From NCBI RefSeq assembly GCF_003412455.1, contig NZ_QTJU01000001.1:992001-1056000 (forward strand): 64,000 nt of DNA. The letters run 5' to 3'. The number at the start of each line of letters is the position of its first letter. The stretch's first letter is position 1. Under the pieces are notes generated by a model. It was not told the origin of the DNA. It worked only from the letters and a program-made list of their open reading frames with translations, and did no database searches. Source of the DNA: Deminuibacter soli (lineage in GTDB: Bacteria > Bacteroidota > Bacteroidia > Chitinophagales > Chitinophagaceae). This document shows positions 46,629 to 56,370 of this stretch, one piece after another. The position numbers and the translations under genes were made by a program.

Positions 46629-48212
46629 TTATAATTGTGCAGGTGCTACATTTTGTTTGCGCAGTACCAACCCGTTGCGGCTGCCATTGCCTTTGCCGGC
46701 TACGGCAGTAATTTTCCCGTTTACCAGCACATAGTCAAACCCGGTAGAGTACTGGTGTGGTTGTTCAAAACTGCTTTTATCTGTTACTGTGGTTTCATCA
46801 AAAATCACGATATCAGCGGCAAAACCTTCGCGCAGCAAACCACGGTTTTTAAGCTGAAATTTTTGTGCAGGCAGGGAAGTCATTCTGCGCACTGCTTCTT
46901 CTAACGTCAGCACTTTTTCTTCCCGCACATATTTACCCAGCACCCTGGCATTGGTGCCATAGCCCCTGGGATGCGGCACGCCTTTGCCAAACACGCGAAT
47001 ACTGGCATCAGAGGCAAACATATTGAAAGGGTATTGCATAATGTATTTCACATCTGCCTCACTCATGCCGTGAAACACCATCCCCGCTCCACCCTTTTTC
47101 ATCATGTCCAGTACAGTCTCTGCTTCGGCCGATGCCTTGTGTTTTCGGTTCAGCTGCAGGTTAATGGCTTCAATGCTTTTGCCGTTGAAACTACTGTCTG
47201 CACTAAAGCTCGCCACCACTGCATAACTGAAATGTTTCAGCGAACGCTTGCGCAGCTTTTGCAGCATGGCAGCAATAATGCGTTCCCTGACAACCGGGTT
47301 ATTGATGCGCGCGTTAATGGAATCCTGGTTATCTGCCAGCGCCCATTCAGGCAGCAGGGTACCCAGCGAAGTACTGCTGGCTGTGTAAGGATATTGATCA
47401 ATGGTTACATCAACCCCTGCCTTGCGGGCATTGATCACCAGTGGCAACGTTTCCTTACTCCGTCCCCAGTTTTGCTGACCACTTACTTTAAAATGTGAAA
47501 TCTCTACCGGCAAACCAGCCACCTTGCTTATGTTGATGGCTTCTTCAATGGCCTGCACCACACTGTCACCCTCATCGCGAATGTGCGAGGCATACACACC
47601 GTGGTACAATGCAGCTATTTTAGCCAGGCGCACCACCTCCGGTGTTTTTGAATACGTACCTGGTGTATAAATAAGCCCGGTTGATAAACCCACTGCACCT
47701 GCCTCCATGGCTTTGGCCACCAGGTGCTCCATCTCCAGCATTTCCGCTTCGCTGGGGTCGCGGTTGGCATTGCCCAGCACCGCTTCGCGCACATCGTTGT
47801 GCCCGATAAGGCTGGCTACATTTACCGAAAGGTGCAGTGAATCGAGAAAATGAAAATATTTATCCATTTGCACACGCGAAGCGCCACAGTTGCCGGTAAT
47901 CACGGTGGTAACGCCATCGTTGATAAAGTTATCTGCCGTCGGTTGTTTTACCTCATCGTCTTCAATATGGGTATGCACATCAATAAACCCGGGTGCCACT
48001 ATATGGTTATGTGCATCTATTACCTGGGCCGCCTGCATCATTACCTGGCCTATGGCTATTATTTTTCCATCTTTTATGGCAATGTCTCCATAAAACCACG
48101 GGTTGCCCGAGCCGTCAATAATACGGCCATGTTGTATCAGTATATCCGCCTGTACCTGTGCGCCAAGTGTCACCGGCGCGGCCAGCAGCAACAATGCAAA
48201 AATTTTTCTCAT
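46629..48212 (-). CDS. N-acyl-D-amino-acid deacylase (D-aminoacylase) family
   Basis: A 527-residue exported amidohydrolase; signal peptide to about residue 19 (TLGAQ). Metal ligands in GFIDVHTHIEDDE near residue 70, then TGNCGAS, YASHIRDEGDS and EISHFKVSG give the D-aminoacylase type site. It ends with the typical PAQKFQLKNRGLLREGFAAD block. I chose the ATG at 48212. Substrates would be N-acyl-D-amino acids or dipeptides. Monocistronic. Confidence 0.9.
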   Translation of the reverse strand: MRKIFALLLLAAPVTLGAQVQADILIQHGRIIDGSGNPWFYGDIAIKDGKIIAIGQVMMQAAQVIDAHNHIVAPGFIDVHTHIEDDEVKQPTADNFINDGVTTVITGNCGASRVQMDKYFHFLDSLHLSVNVASLIGHNDVREAVLGNANRDPSEAEMLEMEHLVAKAMEAGAVGLSTGLIYTPGTYSKTPEVVRLAKIAALYHGVYASHIRDEGDSVVQAIEEAINISKVAGLPVEISHFKVSGQQNWGRSKETLPLVINARKAGVDVTIDQYPYTASSTSLGTLLPEWALADNQDSINARINNPVVRERIIAAMLQKLRKRSLKHFSYAVVASFSADSSFNGKSIEAINLQLNRKHKASAEAETVLDMMKKGGAGMVFHGMSEADVKYIMQYPFNMFASDASIRVFGKGVPHPRGYGTNARVLGKYVREEKVLTLEEAVRRMTSLPAQKFQLKNRGLLREGFAADIVIFDETTVTDKSSFEQPHQYSTGFDYVLVNGKITAVAGKGNGSRNGLVLRKQNVAPAQL

Positions 48213-48409
48213 GTATGCAGTATTCACTTGAAAAGTACAAAAACATACCTGTATTCTTTTAATACAGTACCGGAAATGCAATACAAGCTGCAAAATGGGT
48301 TTATTTCGGCTATCCAACTAAATGATTCGGTAGCAATCCCCGGAAGAAAAAGTAAAATCGAGTAGCTTTAAAGCGAGACTACTAATTGAGAAAACAATCT
48401 ACTATGCAC

Positions 48410-51400
48410 ATGAAAAAATGGACATTGCTCCTGGCAGGTTGTACCCTGCTGAGCAGGCTGTCGGCACAGGAGACCTTTCCTGTCAACGGCGTGGCTGACA
48501 AAAGAGAACAGTGTTACGCGTTTACCCATGCAACCATTGTAAAAGACATTAAAACCACCCTGCAGGATGCGACCCTGGTAATCAGGAAAGGCAAAATTGT
48601 AAGTGTGGGCAATGATGTAAGCATTCCCAAAGATGCTGTGGTAATTAATTGCAAAAGCAAGTACATCTACCCTTCTTTTGTTGACCTGTACAGCGACTAT
48701 GGTATTACGGCCCCCCAGCGCGAAGCACGCGGCTTCGATTTCAGGGCCCCGGCACAATTAAACTCTAACCAGAAAGGAGCCTATGGCTGGAACCAGGCAC
48801 TGCATACCGATGTAGATGCATCCGGCATTTTCGCGGTTGATGACAACAAAGCCAAAACGCTGCGCGATGCAGGTTTCGGCACCGTGTTAAGTCACCAGAA
48901 AGACGGCATTGCCCGCGGCACAGGTGTGCTGGCTACTTTGGCTAATGAAAAGGAAAACCTGGTTATCCTGAAAGAGAAAGCCAGCGCACATTACTCTTTC
49001 AGCAAAGGCACTTCTACGCAAAGCTATCCCAGCAGCGTTATGGGAAGCATTGCCCTGCTGCGTCAAACCTATCTTGATGCCAAATGGTACAAGGGCAACC
49101 CCACCGCAGAAGGTGTAAACCTTACCCTGCAATACTGGAATGAAGAACAAACCCTGCCGCAGATTTTTGAAGCCAACGACAAATGGGCAGCATTACGGGC
49201 CGATAGAATTGGCGACGAGTTTGGCGTGCAGTACATTTTAAAGGCAGGCGGTAACGAATACCAGCGCCTCAAAGAAATGAAAGCCACGGGAGCTACTTTC
49301 ATCCTTCCATTGAATTATCCACAGGCGATGGACGTAGAAGACCCCAATGATGCGCGCGCTGTATCACTGGCAGACATGAAGAACTGGGAAATGGCACCCG
49401 CAGAAGCCGGCCTGTTTGAGAAAGAAGGCATCCCTTTCACCATCACCGCCGCTGATTTAAAAGACACCAAACAATTTATCGCCAACCTGCGCAAGGCAAT
49501 TGAATACGGCCTCAGCGAAAGCAAAGCGCTCGAAGCTTTAACCAAAACACCGGCTACCTTAATTGGCGCTTACGATAAGGTAGGCAGTATTGAAACCGGC
49601 AAACTCGCCAACTTCATCATCACTACCGGACCTGTTTTCGCAGAAAAAACCACTTTCCTCCAAAACTGGGTGCAGGGTGATAAATACGACGTGAAAAACG
49701 ATGGCTGGAGCCCTGTAACAGGCACATACAGTGTTACCGTTAAAGGTGCTGCAGGCAGCAAAACCTATACACTCGATGTAAAAAATGAAAACAGCGCCAG
49801 CATCATCGGCACAGATACCATCCCTGCTAAATTCAGCTTCGATGGCAAACTGGTGAAACTGAGCTTTGGCGAAACCAAAAAAAGCCGCAGCAGCATACGC
49901 CTCAGCGGTGTTAGCAGCGACAGCAGCTGGCAGGGTAATGGCGTAGACACAGCAGGCAACAACCTGTACTGGACCGCCGCATTTGTAAAAGCACTGGCCG
50001 AAACAAAAGACAGCGCCCGCCATAAAATGCCGGTAAAGCTGGGCAAGGTAACATATCCGTTTGATGGTTATGGCTGGGAAGAACTGCCCAAACAGGAAAC
50101 CATCCTCATTAAAAACGCCACTGTTTGGACTAACGAAAAAGACGGCAAAATAGAAGGCACGGATGTGCTGGTAAAAAATGGCAAAATCGCGGCTATAGGT
50201 AAAAACCTGTCAGAAGCAGGTGCGCGCATTATCGATGGTACAGGCAAGCACTTAACACCCGGCATTATTGATGAACACTCGCATATTGCAGCCGCATCAA
50301 TCAACGAAGGTGCACAAAGCGTAACAGCTGAAGTGCGCATTGCAGATAACCTGAACCCTGATGATATCAATATTTACCGCCAGTTAAGCGGTGGTGTTAC
50401 CAGCTCACACATTCTCCATGGCTCTGCCAATACCATCGGCGGACAAACGCAACTCATCAAACTGCGCTGGGGCCTGGATGATGATGGTCTTAAATTCAAA
50501 GGCGCTGATCCATTCATCAAATTCGCACTTGGCGAAAACGTTAAACGCACCACTTCACAAAACAACAACCGCTTCCCCGATACCCGCATGGGTGTTGAGC
50601 AGGTGTTGAACGATGCGTTTGAACGCGCAACTGCTTACCAGAAAGCACTGGCAGCAGACCCTACCACACGCCGCGACCTGGAATTGGATGCCCTGGTAGA
50701 AATCATGAATAAAAAACGCTTTATTACCTGTCACTCTTATGTGCAAAGCGAAATCACGGCGACCATGCGCATTGCAGAAAAATATGGTTTCCGTGTAAAT
50801 ACTTTTACGCATATTCTTGAAGGGTATAAAGTAGCCGACAAAATGAAAGTGCATGGCGCCAATGCTTCTACCTTCTCTGATTGGTGGGCTTACAAAGTGG
50901 AAGTAACCGATGCTATTCCTTACAATGCTGCGTTGATGACTAAAATGGGTTTGAATGTTTGTATCAACTCAGATGATGCTGAAATGGCCCGCCGCCTTAA
51001 CCAGGAAGCAGCCAAAAGCGTGAAGTACGGCGGACTTACAGAAGAGGAAGCCTTTAAAATGGTAACCCTCAACCCTGCCAAAGCATTACACGTGGAAGAT
51101 AAAGTTGGCAGCATCAAAACAGGCAAAGATGCCGACCTCGTTTTGTGGAGCGCCAATCCGCTGAGCATTTATGCAAAAGCAGAAAAAACCATTGTTGACG
51201 GTACGGTGTACTACGACATAGATCGCGACCAGCAACTGCGCAAACAAATCACTGCAGAAAGAACCCGCCTGGTAAACAAAATGCTTGCCGAGAAAAAAGC
51301 CGGTGGCGCTGTAACGCCCGCCCGCCCAAGCTTCCAGGTAATCTTAAGCTGCGGCGACCACGACCACCACGACGGCCTGTTCACCGTTGATGCGGGGGAT

Positions 51401-51424
51401 GAAATGAACAACACGACTAACTAA
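48410..51424 (+). CDS. Large two-domain amidohydrolase
   Basis: About 1004 residues (ATG 48410; MHM start 48404 also possible). Signal peptide (WTLLLAGCTLLSRLSAQ). First domain about 40-440 is amidohydrolase-like but degenerate: SKYIYPSFVDLYSDYG in place of the HxH site. The second domain (about 570-990) has GIIDEHSHIAAAS, CHSYVQSEI, FTHILEGYK and NSDDAEMARRL, an intact metal site. Substrate unknown; the family includes imidazolonepropionase-like peptidase-type enzymes. It heads an operon with a smaller amidohydrolase after an inserted four-helix gene. Confidence 0.85.
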   Translation: MKKWTLLLAGCTLLSRLSAQETFPVNGVADKREQCYAFTHATIVKDIKTTLQDATLVIRKGKIVSVGNDVSIPKDAVVINCKSKYIYPSFVDLYSDYGITAPQREARGFDFRAPAQLNSNQKGAYGWNQALHTDVDASGIFAVDDNKAKTLRDAGFGTVLSHQKDGIARGTGVLATLANEKENLVILKEKASAHYSFSKGTSTQSYPSSVMGSIALLRQTYLDAKWYKGNPTAEGVNLTLQYWNEEQTLPQIFEANDKWAALRADRIGDEFGVQYILKAGGNEYQRLKEMKATGATFILPLNYPQAMDVEDPNDARAVSLADMKNWEMAPAEAGLFEKEGIPFTITAADLKDTKQFIANLRKAIEYGLSESKALEALTKTPATLIGAYDKVGSIETGKLANFIITTGPVFAEKTTFLQNWVQGDKYDVKNDGWSPVTGTYSVTVKGAAGSKTYTLDVKNENSASIIGTDTIPAKFSFDGKLVKLSFGETKKSRSSIRLSGVSSDSSWQGNGVDTAGNNLYWTAAFVKALAETKDSARHKMPVKLGKVTYPFDGYGWEELPKQETILIKNATVWTNEKDGKIEGTDVLVKNGKIAAIGKNLSEAGARIIDGTGKHLTPGIIDEHSHIAAASINEGAQSVTAEVRIADNLNPDDINIYRQLSGGVTSSHILHGSANTIGGQTQLIKLRWGLDDDGLKFKGADPFIKFALGENVKRTTSQNNNRFPDTRMGVEQVLNDAFERATAYQKALAADPTTRRDLELDALVEIMNKKRFITCHSYVQSEITATMRIAEKYGFRVNTFTHILEGYKVADKMKVHGANASTFSDWWAYKVEVTDAIPYNAALMTKMGLNVCINSDDAEMARRLNQEAAKSVKYGGLTEEEAFKMVTLNPAKALHVEDKVGSIKTGKDADLVLWSANPLSIYAKAEKTIVDGTVYYDIDRDQQLRKQITAERTRLVNKMLAEKKAGGAVTPARPSFQVILSCGDHDHHDGLFTVDAGDEMNNTTN

Positions 51425-51441
51425 AAAATCGTATTTTTTAA

Positions 51442-51469
51442 GTTCAAAAGTTCTATTGTTCAAAAGTTC
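51442..51469. repeat. Two 12-bp direct repeats at the left border of the four-helix element
   Basis: GTTCAAAAGTTC at 51442-51453 and 51458-51469. Within it TTGTTCAA (51456-51463) is the inverse of TTGAACAA at 51891-51898 on the right side of the gene. Confidence 0.75.
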
Positions 51470-51898
51470 CAGTTGCTAAAACACACCACTATGGCCGCTA
51501 TCAAAAAATTTGAGGACATACTCTCTTGGCAGAAGGCAAGAGAGTTAACAAAACTGATAGGTCAGTTTATAGATGATGGCCGCTTTAAAAGCAATTTCAG
51601 GTTAATCAACCAACTCGAAGGCGCTGCGGGTTCAATCATGGACAATATAGCAGAAGGTTTCGAACGAAGTGGCAACAGGGAATTTATGCAGTTTCTCTAT
51701 ATCTCGAAAGGATCATGCGGAGAATTCAGGTCGCAGTTATATCGTGCACTAGACAGGGAATACTTTCAGAAAGAAGAATTTTCCTTGCTATATAATAAGT
51801 CAATTGAAATTGCAGTACTTATTCAAAAGCTGATTGACTACCTTGATCATTCCGCGCTGAAGGGAAGCAAGTATAAACACCGGGACCAAATTGAACAA
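51456..51898. mobile_element. Candidate IVS-like element carrying the four-helix gene
   Basis: TTGTTCAA at 51456-51463 and TTGAACAA at 51891-51898 are exact inverted copies enclosing one gene, itself between two amidohydrolase genes. There is no transposase. Mobility is inferred from gene family and context; the short repeats could arise by chance. Confidence 0.4.
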
Positions 51899-51901
51899 TG
51901 A
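51491..51901 (+). CDS. Four-helix-bundle protein (S23/IVP family)
   Basis: A 136-residue protein (ATG 51491). Signature WQKARELTKLI, then AAGSIMDNIAEGFERSG and FLYISKGSCGEFRSQLYRA, exactly the order of the 23S-rRNA intervening-sequence protein family that forms pentameric helical bundles. Known copies sit in 23S rRNA IVS or as free genes in Bacteroidota; the function is unknown. Base composition is more AT-rich than its neighbours. Short inverted repeats flank it, and the stop overlaps the right-hand repeat. Confidence 0.92.
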   Translation: MAAIKKFEDILSWQKARELTKLIGQFIDDGRFKSNFRLINQLEGAAGSIMDNIAEGFERSGNREFMQFLYISKGSCGEFRSQLYRALDREYFQKEEFSLLYNKSIEIAVLIQKLIDYLDHSALKGSKYKHRDQIEQ

Positions 51902-51930
51902 AACTGTTGAACATTTAAACTAAAAAGACC

Positions 51931-53244
51931 ATGAAGAAATATATCGTGACACTAAGTGCATTCCTGGCGCTTGCTGTTACAACAAAAGCACAGGACGACG
52001 TGTACCCTACCAAAGCTTACACCGGCAGACTGTATATCACCAATGGTACCGTTCACGTTGGCAATGGCCAGGTGCTGGAAAATGCAACCATTGCCGTGGA
52101 AAATGGTAAAATCATACAGGTGGGACAAAATGTACCGGTTCCTGCAGACGTAAAAGTATTTGATGCAAAAGGCAAACAGGTATACCCCGGCCTGATATTG
52201 CCGGTAACAGATCTGGGCTTAAAAGAAATTGCCAACGGCGTTCGCGGCAGCAATGATTATGAAGAACTGGGTGAAATCAATCCCAGCGTTCGCGCTATTG
52301 CGGCTTATAATACCGATTCTAAAATCATCGGTTCCTTACGCGCCAATGGTATTTTGCTGGCCGGTGTTACACCGCAGGGCGGCAGCATCAGCGGTTCCTC
52401 TTCTGTAGTGCAACTCGATGCATGGAACTGGGAAGATGCATCCTACAAAATAGACCAGGCTATTCACCTGAACATGCCTACATTTATTACACGCCCCAAC
52501 CGTTTTGCAGCTTTCCTTGGTATACGCGGCGAACAGGCACCCGATGCTACCAAACAGGCGCTTGAAAAAGTGCAGGAACTGAAAAGCTTTTTTCAGCAGG
52601 CAAAAGCCTACCTCGCAGAAAGCAGCCATAAACAGGAAAACCTGAAGTTTGAGGCAGTAAAAGGCTTGTTTGATAAAAGGCAGAAATTGTTTGTACATGC
52701 CGACCAGGTAAAACAAATGATGGTGGCTATTGATTTTGTAAAAGATTTTGGTTTGGATGTGGTGATTGTTGGCGGCAGCGAAAGCTACCAGATTGCCGAC
52801 CTGCTGAAACAAAACAACATCGCCGTTATCCTGAACGAACAGCATGCGTTGCCTTCTGCTGAAGACGATGATGTTGATCAGCCCTTTAAAACACCTGCAA
52901 CCTTAAAAAATGCCGGGGTACTTTTTGCGCTGAATGATACGCACGATGAAAGCCGCTACCGCAACCTGCCATTCAACGCCGGCACCGCTGCAGCCTATGG
53001 TTTAACTAAGGAAGAAGCCCTGCAGGCCATTACGCTAAACAGTGCAAAAATCCTGGGGGTTGACGATAAAACCGGCTCGCTCGAAGTGGGTAAAGATGCC
53101 AATATCGTGATCAGCGAAGGCGATATTCTCGACATGAAATCCAGCCTTATTTCCAAATGCTTTATCCAGGGCCGCGATGTAAGCCTCGATAACAAGCAGA
53201 AACAACTCTATGAGCGCTACAAATACAAATATGGTTTAAACTAA
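51931..53244 (+). CDS. Amidohydrolase-fold protein with lost metal ligands
   Basis: A 437-residue exported protein; signal peptide to about residue 20 (AVTTKAQ). The N-terminal beta-sandwich and the C-terminal GLTKEEALQAITLNSAKILG/GSLEVGKDANIVISEGD blocks are typical of amidohydrolases. The HxH site is replaced by YPGLILPVTDLGL, so it is probably inactive or uses a different site. It resembles the first, also degenerate, domain of the large amidohydrolase upstream. Likely its partner. Confidence 0.85.
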   Translation: MKKYIVTLSAFLALAVTTKAQDDVYPTKAYTGRLYITNGTVHVGNGQVLENATIAVENGKIIQVGQNVPVPADVKVFDAKGKQVYPGLILPVTDLGLKEIANGVRGSNDYEELGEINPSVRAIAAYNTDSKIIGSLRANGILLAGVTPQGGSISGSSSVVQLDAWNWEDASYKIDQAIHLNMPTFITRPNRFAAFLGIRGEQAPDATKQALEKVQELKSFFQQAKAYLAESSHKQENLKFEAVKGLFDKRQKLFVHADQVKQMMVAIDFVKDFGLDVVIVGGSESYQIADLLKQNNIAVILNEQHALPSAEDDDVDQPFKTPATLKNAGVLFALNDTHDESRYRNLPFNAGTAAAYGLTKEEALQAITLNSAKILGVDDKTGSLEVGKDANIVISEGDILDMKSSLISKCFIQGRDVSLDNKQKQLYERYKYKYGLN

Positions 53245-53269
53245 ATTTCTCTTGTGCTATTTGAGCGCA

Positions 53270-53298
53270 GAAGGCCCCACCCGGGGCCTTCTTTATTT
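53270..53298 (+). terminator. Terminator of the amidohydrolase operon
   Basis: GAAGGCCCC pairs with GGGGCCTTC around ACCC, then TTTATTTT. Confidence 0.92.
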
Positions 53299-53373
53299 TC
53301 TGACTGTTGTGCAACCGGTTATCCTGCCGCAGGCCCATCCTTCAGCACAGCCCCAAATTCCGCGGTCATTTAT

Positions 53374-53381
53374 TACCTTCG
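53374..53381 (+). promoter_or_regulatory. -7-like element of polA
   Basis: TACCTTCG, one mismatch to TAnnTTTG, ends four bases before the polA ATG, the same spacing as at rlmD and the Cys leader. Confidence 0.45.
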
Positions 53382-53385
53382 CCAT

Positions 53386-56220
53386 ATGAGTAAAAAACTG
53401 TTTTTGCTGGATGCCATGGCGCTTATATACCGTGCCTACTATGCGTTGATACGTAGTCCCCGCATTACATCAAAAGGAAAAAACACCAATGCGCAGTTTG
53501 GTTTTACCAATACACTGTACGATCTGATCAATAAAGAAAAGCCCACACACCTCGCCGTGTGTTTTGATACACATGCGCCCACCGAGCGCCATACCGACTT
53601 CAGCGAGTACAAGGCCAACCGCCAGGAAGCACCGGAAGACCTGCTGGAATCTATTCCCGATATCCAGCGCATCATCAAGGGCTTCAACATTCCCTGCGTT
53701 GAACTGGATGGTTATGAAGCAGATGATGTAATTGGCACACTGGCATGGCAGGCAGCTGATGCAGGTTACGAAGTGTACATGGTTACGCCCGATAAAGACT
53801 ATGGCCAGCTGCTGATTCATCCCAATGTATTTATTTACAAACCACCATACATGGGCAACAAAGAAGAAATTCTCGATGCGCAGAAGGTGTGCGACAAATG
53901 GGGTATATCCCGCGTACAGCAGGTGGTGGATATTCTGGGCCTGATGGGTGATGCGGTGGATAATATTCCCGGTATTGCAGGCGTGGGAGAAAAAACAGCA
54001 GCCAAACTGCTTAAAGAATACGACACGCTTGAAAATGTGCTGGCCAATGCCGCCAGCATCAAGGGCTCATTGGGTGAAAAAATAAGAAACGGCATCGAGG
54101 CCGCCACCATAAGTAAAAAGCTGGCCACCATCATTACCGATGTGCCGGTGCAGTTTCATGAAGAAGACTTTAAACTGAAAGAATGGAACCGCCCCGAACT
54201 GGAGGAATCGTTTACAGAGCTGGAGTTCAAATCACTCGGCAAACGCATTCTCGGCGATTCATTCAATGCCTTTCAAACTGCACCACAGGGCGTGCAGACC
54301 GACTTATTCGGTAACGTGGTAGATACCCTGCAAAACACCGTAAAAAAAGCACCTGCCGCTGCTGCTGAAGATGATTCGGAAGTAACCGGTCTGTCAGCTG
54401 ATAAAAACATTCACAATACCCCCCACCAGTACGAACTGGTAGAAACTGATGAACAAATTATCGGCTTGGTAAAACAACTGCTCAGCGAACCGGAAATCTG
54501 TTTCGATACAGAAACCAATAACCTCGATGCCAACGATTGTGAGCTGGTGGGCATGAGCTTCTCCTGCAAACCGGGCGTAGCTTATTATATTCCCTGCCCT
54601 GCCAGCCAGGACCGCACTAAAGCCATACTTCAACTGCTATCGCCGCTGTTTAATAAAACTGATGTGCTGTGGATTGGCCAGAACGTGAAATACGATATGC
54701 TGGTGCTGAAATGGTACAATGTTGAACTGAAAGGCAATATTTATGATACCATGCTTGCACATTATGTAGTTGAACCGGAAGGCAGGCGCAGCATGGATTT
54801 GCTGAGCGCGCAATACCTGCAGTACGAGCCTGTGCATATTGAAGAGCTCATTGGTAAAAAAGGTAAGTCGCAGGGTAACATGCGCGACGTGCCTGTGGAA
54901 AAAGTAAAAGAATATGCCGCCGAAGATGCTGACATTACGTTGCAGTTAAAACATGCGCTGCACCCGCAGTTAAAACTGAAGGCTGTAGACGATGTGTTTA
55001 GCAAAGTAGAAAACCCGCTGGTGAAAGTGCTTACCGATATGGAGTTCGAGGGCGTACGGGTAGACATCAACTTTTTGCAGGAATATTCGCGCGAGCTGGA
55101 GAAAGATGCCGCTGCCTGCGAAAGCAGGGTGTACGAGCAGGCTGGCGTAAAATTTAACCTGGCTTCCCCCAAACAACTCGGAGAAGTATTGTTTGAAAAA
55201 CTGCAGCTCGATCCCAAGGCTAAAAAAACAAAGACCGGTCAGTATGCAACCGGGGAAGATGTTCTGATGAAGCTCAGCAACAACAACCCGATTGTAGAGG
55301 ACATATTAACCTTCCGTGAGCTTACCAAGCTTAAATCTACCTACGTAGATGCGCTGCCCCAGATGATCAACCGTAAAACCGGCCGCGTGCATACCTCTTA
55401 CGCGCAGGCAGTAGCGGTTACCGGCCGTTTAAGCAGCAACAATCCCAACCTGCAAAATATTCCCATCCGTACAGACAGGGGCCGTGAAATACGCAAAGCC
55501 TTTGTACCGCGCGATGCCGAGCACCTGCTCATTAGCGCCGACTATTCGCAGATTGAACTGCGTATTGTGGCAGCCATTAGCGGCGACCCCAATATGTGCG
55601 AGGCATTTAAACTCGGCAAAGACATTCACACCGCCACAGCTGCCAAAGTATACGGCATTGCCGAAGAAGAAGTAACCAAAGAGCAGCGCTACAAAGCCAA
55701 AAGCGTAAACTTCGGTATCATTTACGGTCAGGGGGCATTTGGTTTGGCCGACAACCTCGGTATTAGCAGAACAGAAGCCAAAACCATTATCGACAACTAT
55801 AAAAAAGAGTTCTCCGGCATCAATAAGTACATGGATGACATGATCAATTTTGCCAAGGAACATGGTTATGTACAAACCCTGATGGGCCGCAAACGCTGGC
55901 TGAAAGACATCAATTCTGCCAACTTCACGGTACGTGGTTTTGCCGAACGCAATGCCATTAACTCACCCATACAGGGTACGGCCGCAGATATGATTAAAAT
56001 GGCCATGATCCGCATTCACGAAGCCATGAAAAAAGAAAACCTGCGCAGCCGCATGATTCTGCAGGTACACGATGAGCTGGTGTTTGATGTGCACCAAAGC
56101 GAACTGGACACCCTGAAGCCGCTGATTCTCGAAAACATGAAAATTGCCCTGCCCCTGCCCAACGAGGTGCCGGTAGAAGCAGAACTGGGTTCTGGCATCA
56201 ACTGGCTCGAAGCGCATTAA
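53386..56220 (+). CDS. polA: DNA polymerase I
   Basis: A 944-residue family A polymerase with all three activities. 5'-nuclease domain at 1-300 (LFLLDAMALIYRAYYAL, DGYEADDVIGT, GDAVDNIPGIAGVGEKTA). 3'-5' exonuclease at 330-530 with the DxE motif FDTETNNLDA, so proofreading is probably active. Polymerase at 560-944: SADYSQIELRI, KSVNFGIIYGQGAFGLA and LQVHDELVFDV. It acts in Okazaki fragment maturation and repair. I chose the ATG at 53386; the frame opens 44 codons earlier through a terminator. Confidence 0.97.
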   Translation: MSKKLFLLDAMALIYRAYYALIRSPRITSKGKNTNAQFGFTNTLYDLINKEKPTHLAVCFDTHAPTERHTDFSEYKANRQEAPEDLLESIPDIQRIIKGFNIPCVELDGYEADDVIGTLAWQAADAGYEVYMVTPDKDYGQLLIHPNVFIYKPPYMGNKEEILDAQKVCDKWGISRVQQVVDILGLMGDAVDNIPGIAGVGEKTAAKLLKEYDTLENVLANAASIKGSLGEKIRNGIEAATISKKLATIITDVPVQFHEEDFKLKEWNRPELEESFTELEFKSLGKRILGDSFNAFQTAPQGVQTDLFGNVVDTLQNTVKKAPAAAAEDDSEVTGLSADKNIHNTPHQYELVETDEQIIGLVKQLLSEPEICFDTETNNLDANDCELVGMSFSCKPGVAYYIPCPASQDRTKAILQLLSPLFNKTDVLWIGQNVKYDMLVLKWYNVELKGNIYDTMLAHYVVEPEGRRSMDLLSAQYLQYEPVHIEELIGKKGKSQGNMRDVPVEKVKEYAAEDADITLQLKHALHPQLKLKAVDDVFSKVENPLVKVLTDMEFEGVRVDINFLQEYSRELEKDAAACESRVYEQAGVKFNLASPKQLGEVLFEKLQLDPKAKKTKTGQYATGEDVLMKLSNNNPIVEDILTFRELTKLKSTYVDALPQMINRKTGRVHTSYAQAVAVTGRLSSNNPNLQNIPIRTDRGREIRKAFVPRDAEHLLISADYSQIELRIVAAISGDPNMCEAFKLGKDIHTATAAKVYGIAEEEVTKEQRYKAKSVNFGIIYGQGAFGLADNLGISRTEAKTIIDNYKKEFSGINKYMDDMINFAKEHGYVQTLMGRKRWLKDINSANFTVRGFAERNAINSPIQGTAADMIKMAMIRIHEAMKKENLRSRMILQVHDELVFDVHQSELDTLKPLILENMKIALPLPNEVPVEAELGSGINWLEAH

Positions 56221-56242
56221 TTATAATAAGGCTTTAGTATAA

Positions 56243-56283
56243 CATTGCCCGGTACCGACGGTTTGTTCGGTAACCGGGCAATG
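56243..56283 (+). terminator. Long hairpin after polA
   Basis: CATTGCCCGGTACCGA pairs with TCGGTAACCGGGCAATG, 16 bp with one bulge. The T-run is weak, so it may also be a stability element. Confidence 0.7.
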
Positions 56284-56370
56284 TATTTATGGCCCTGCCA
56301 TCCCCTAACATTATTATAACTTTCCATTATCACCGTTTTTATTATTTTTAGTGATAGCGTCATTCACCAT

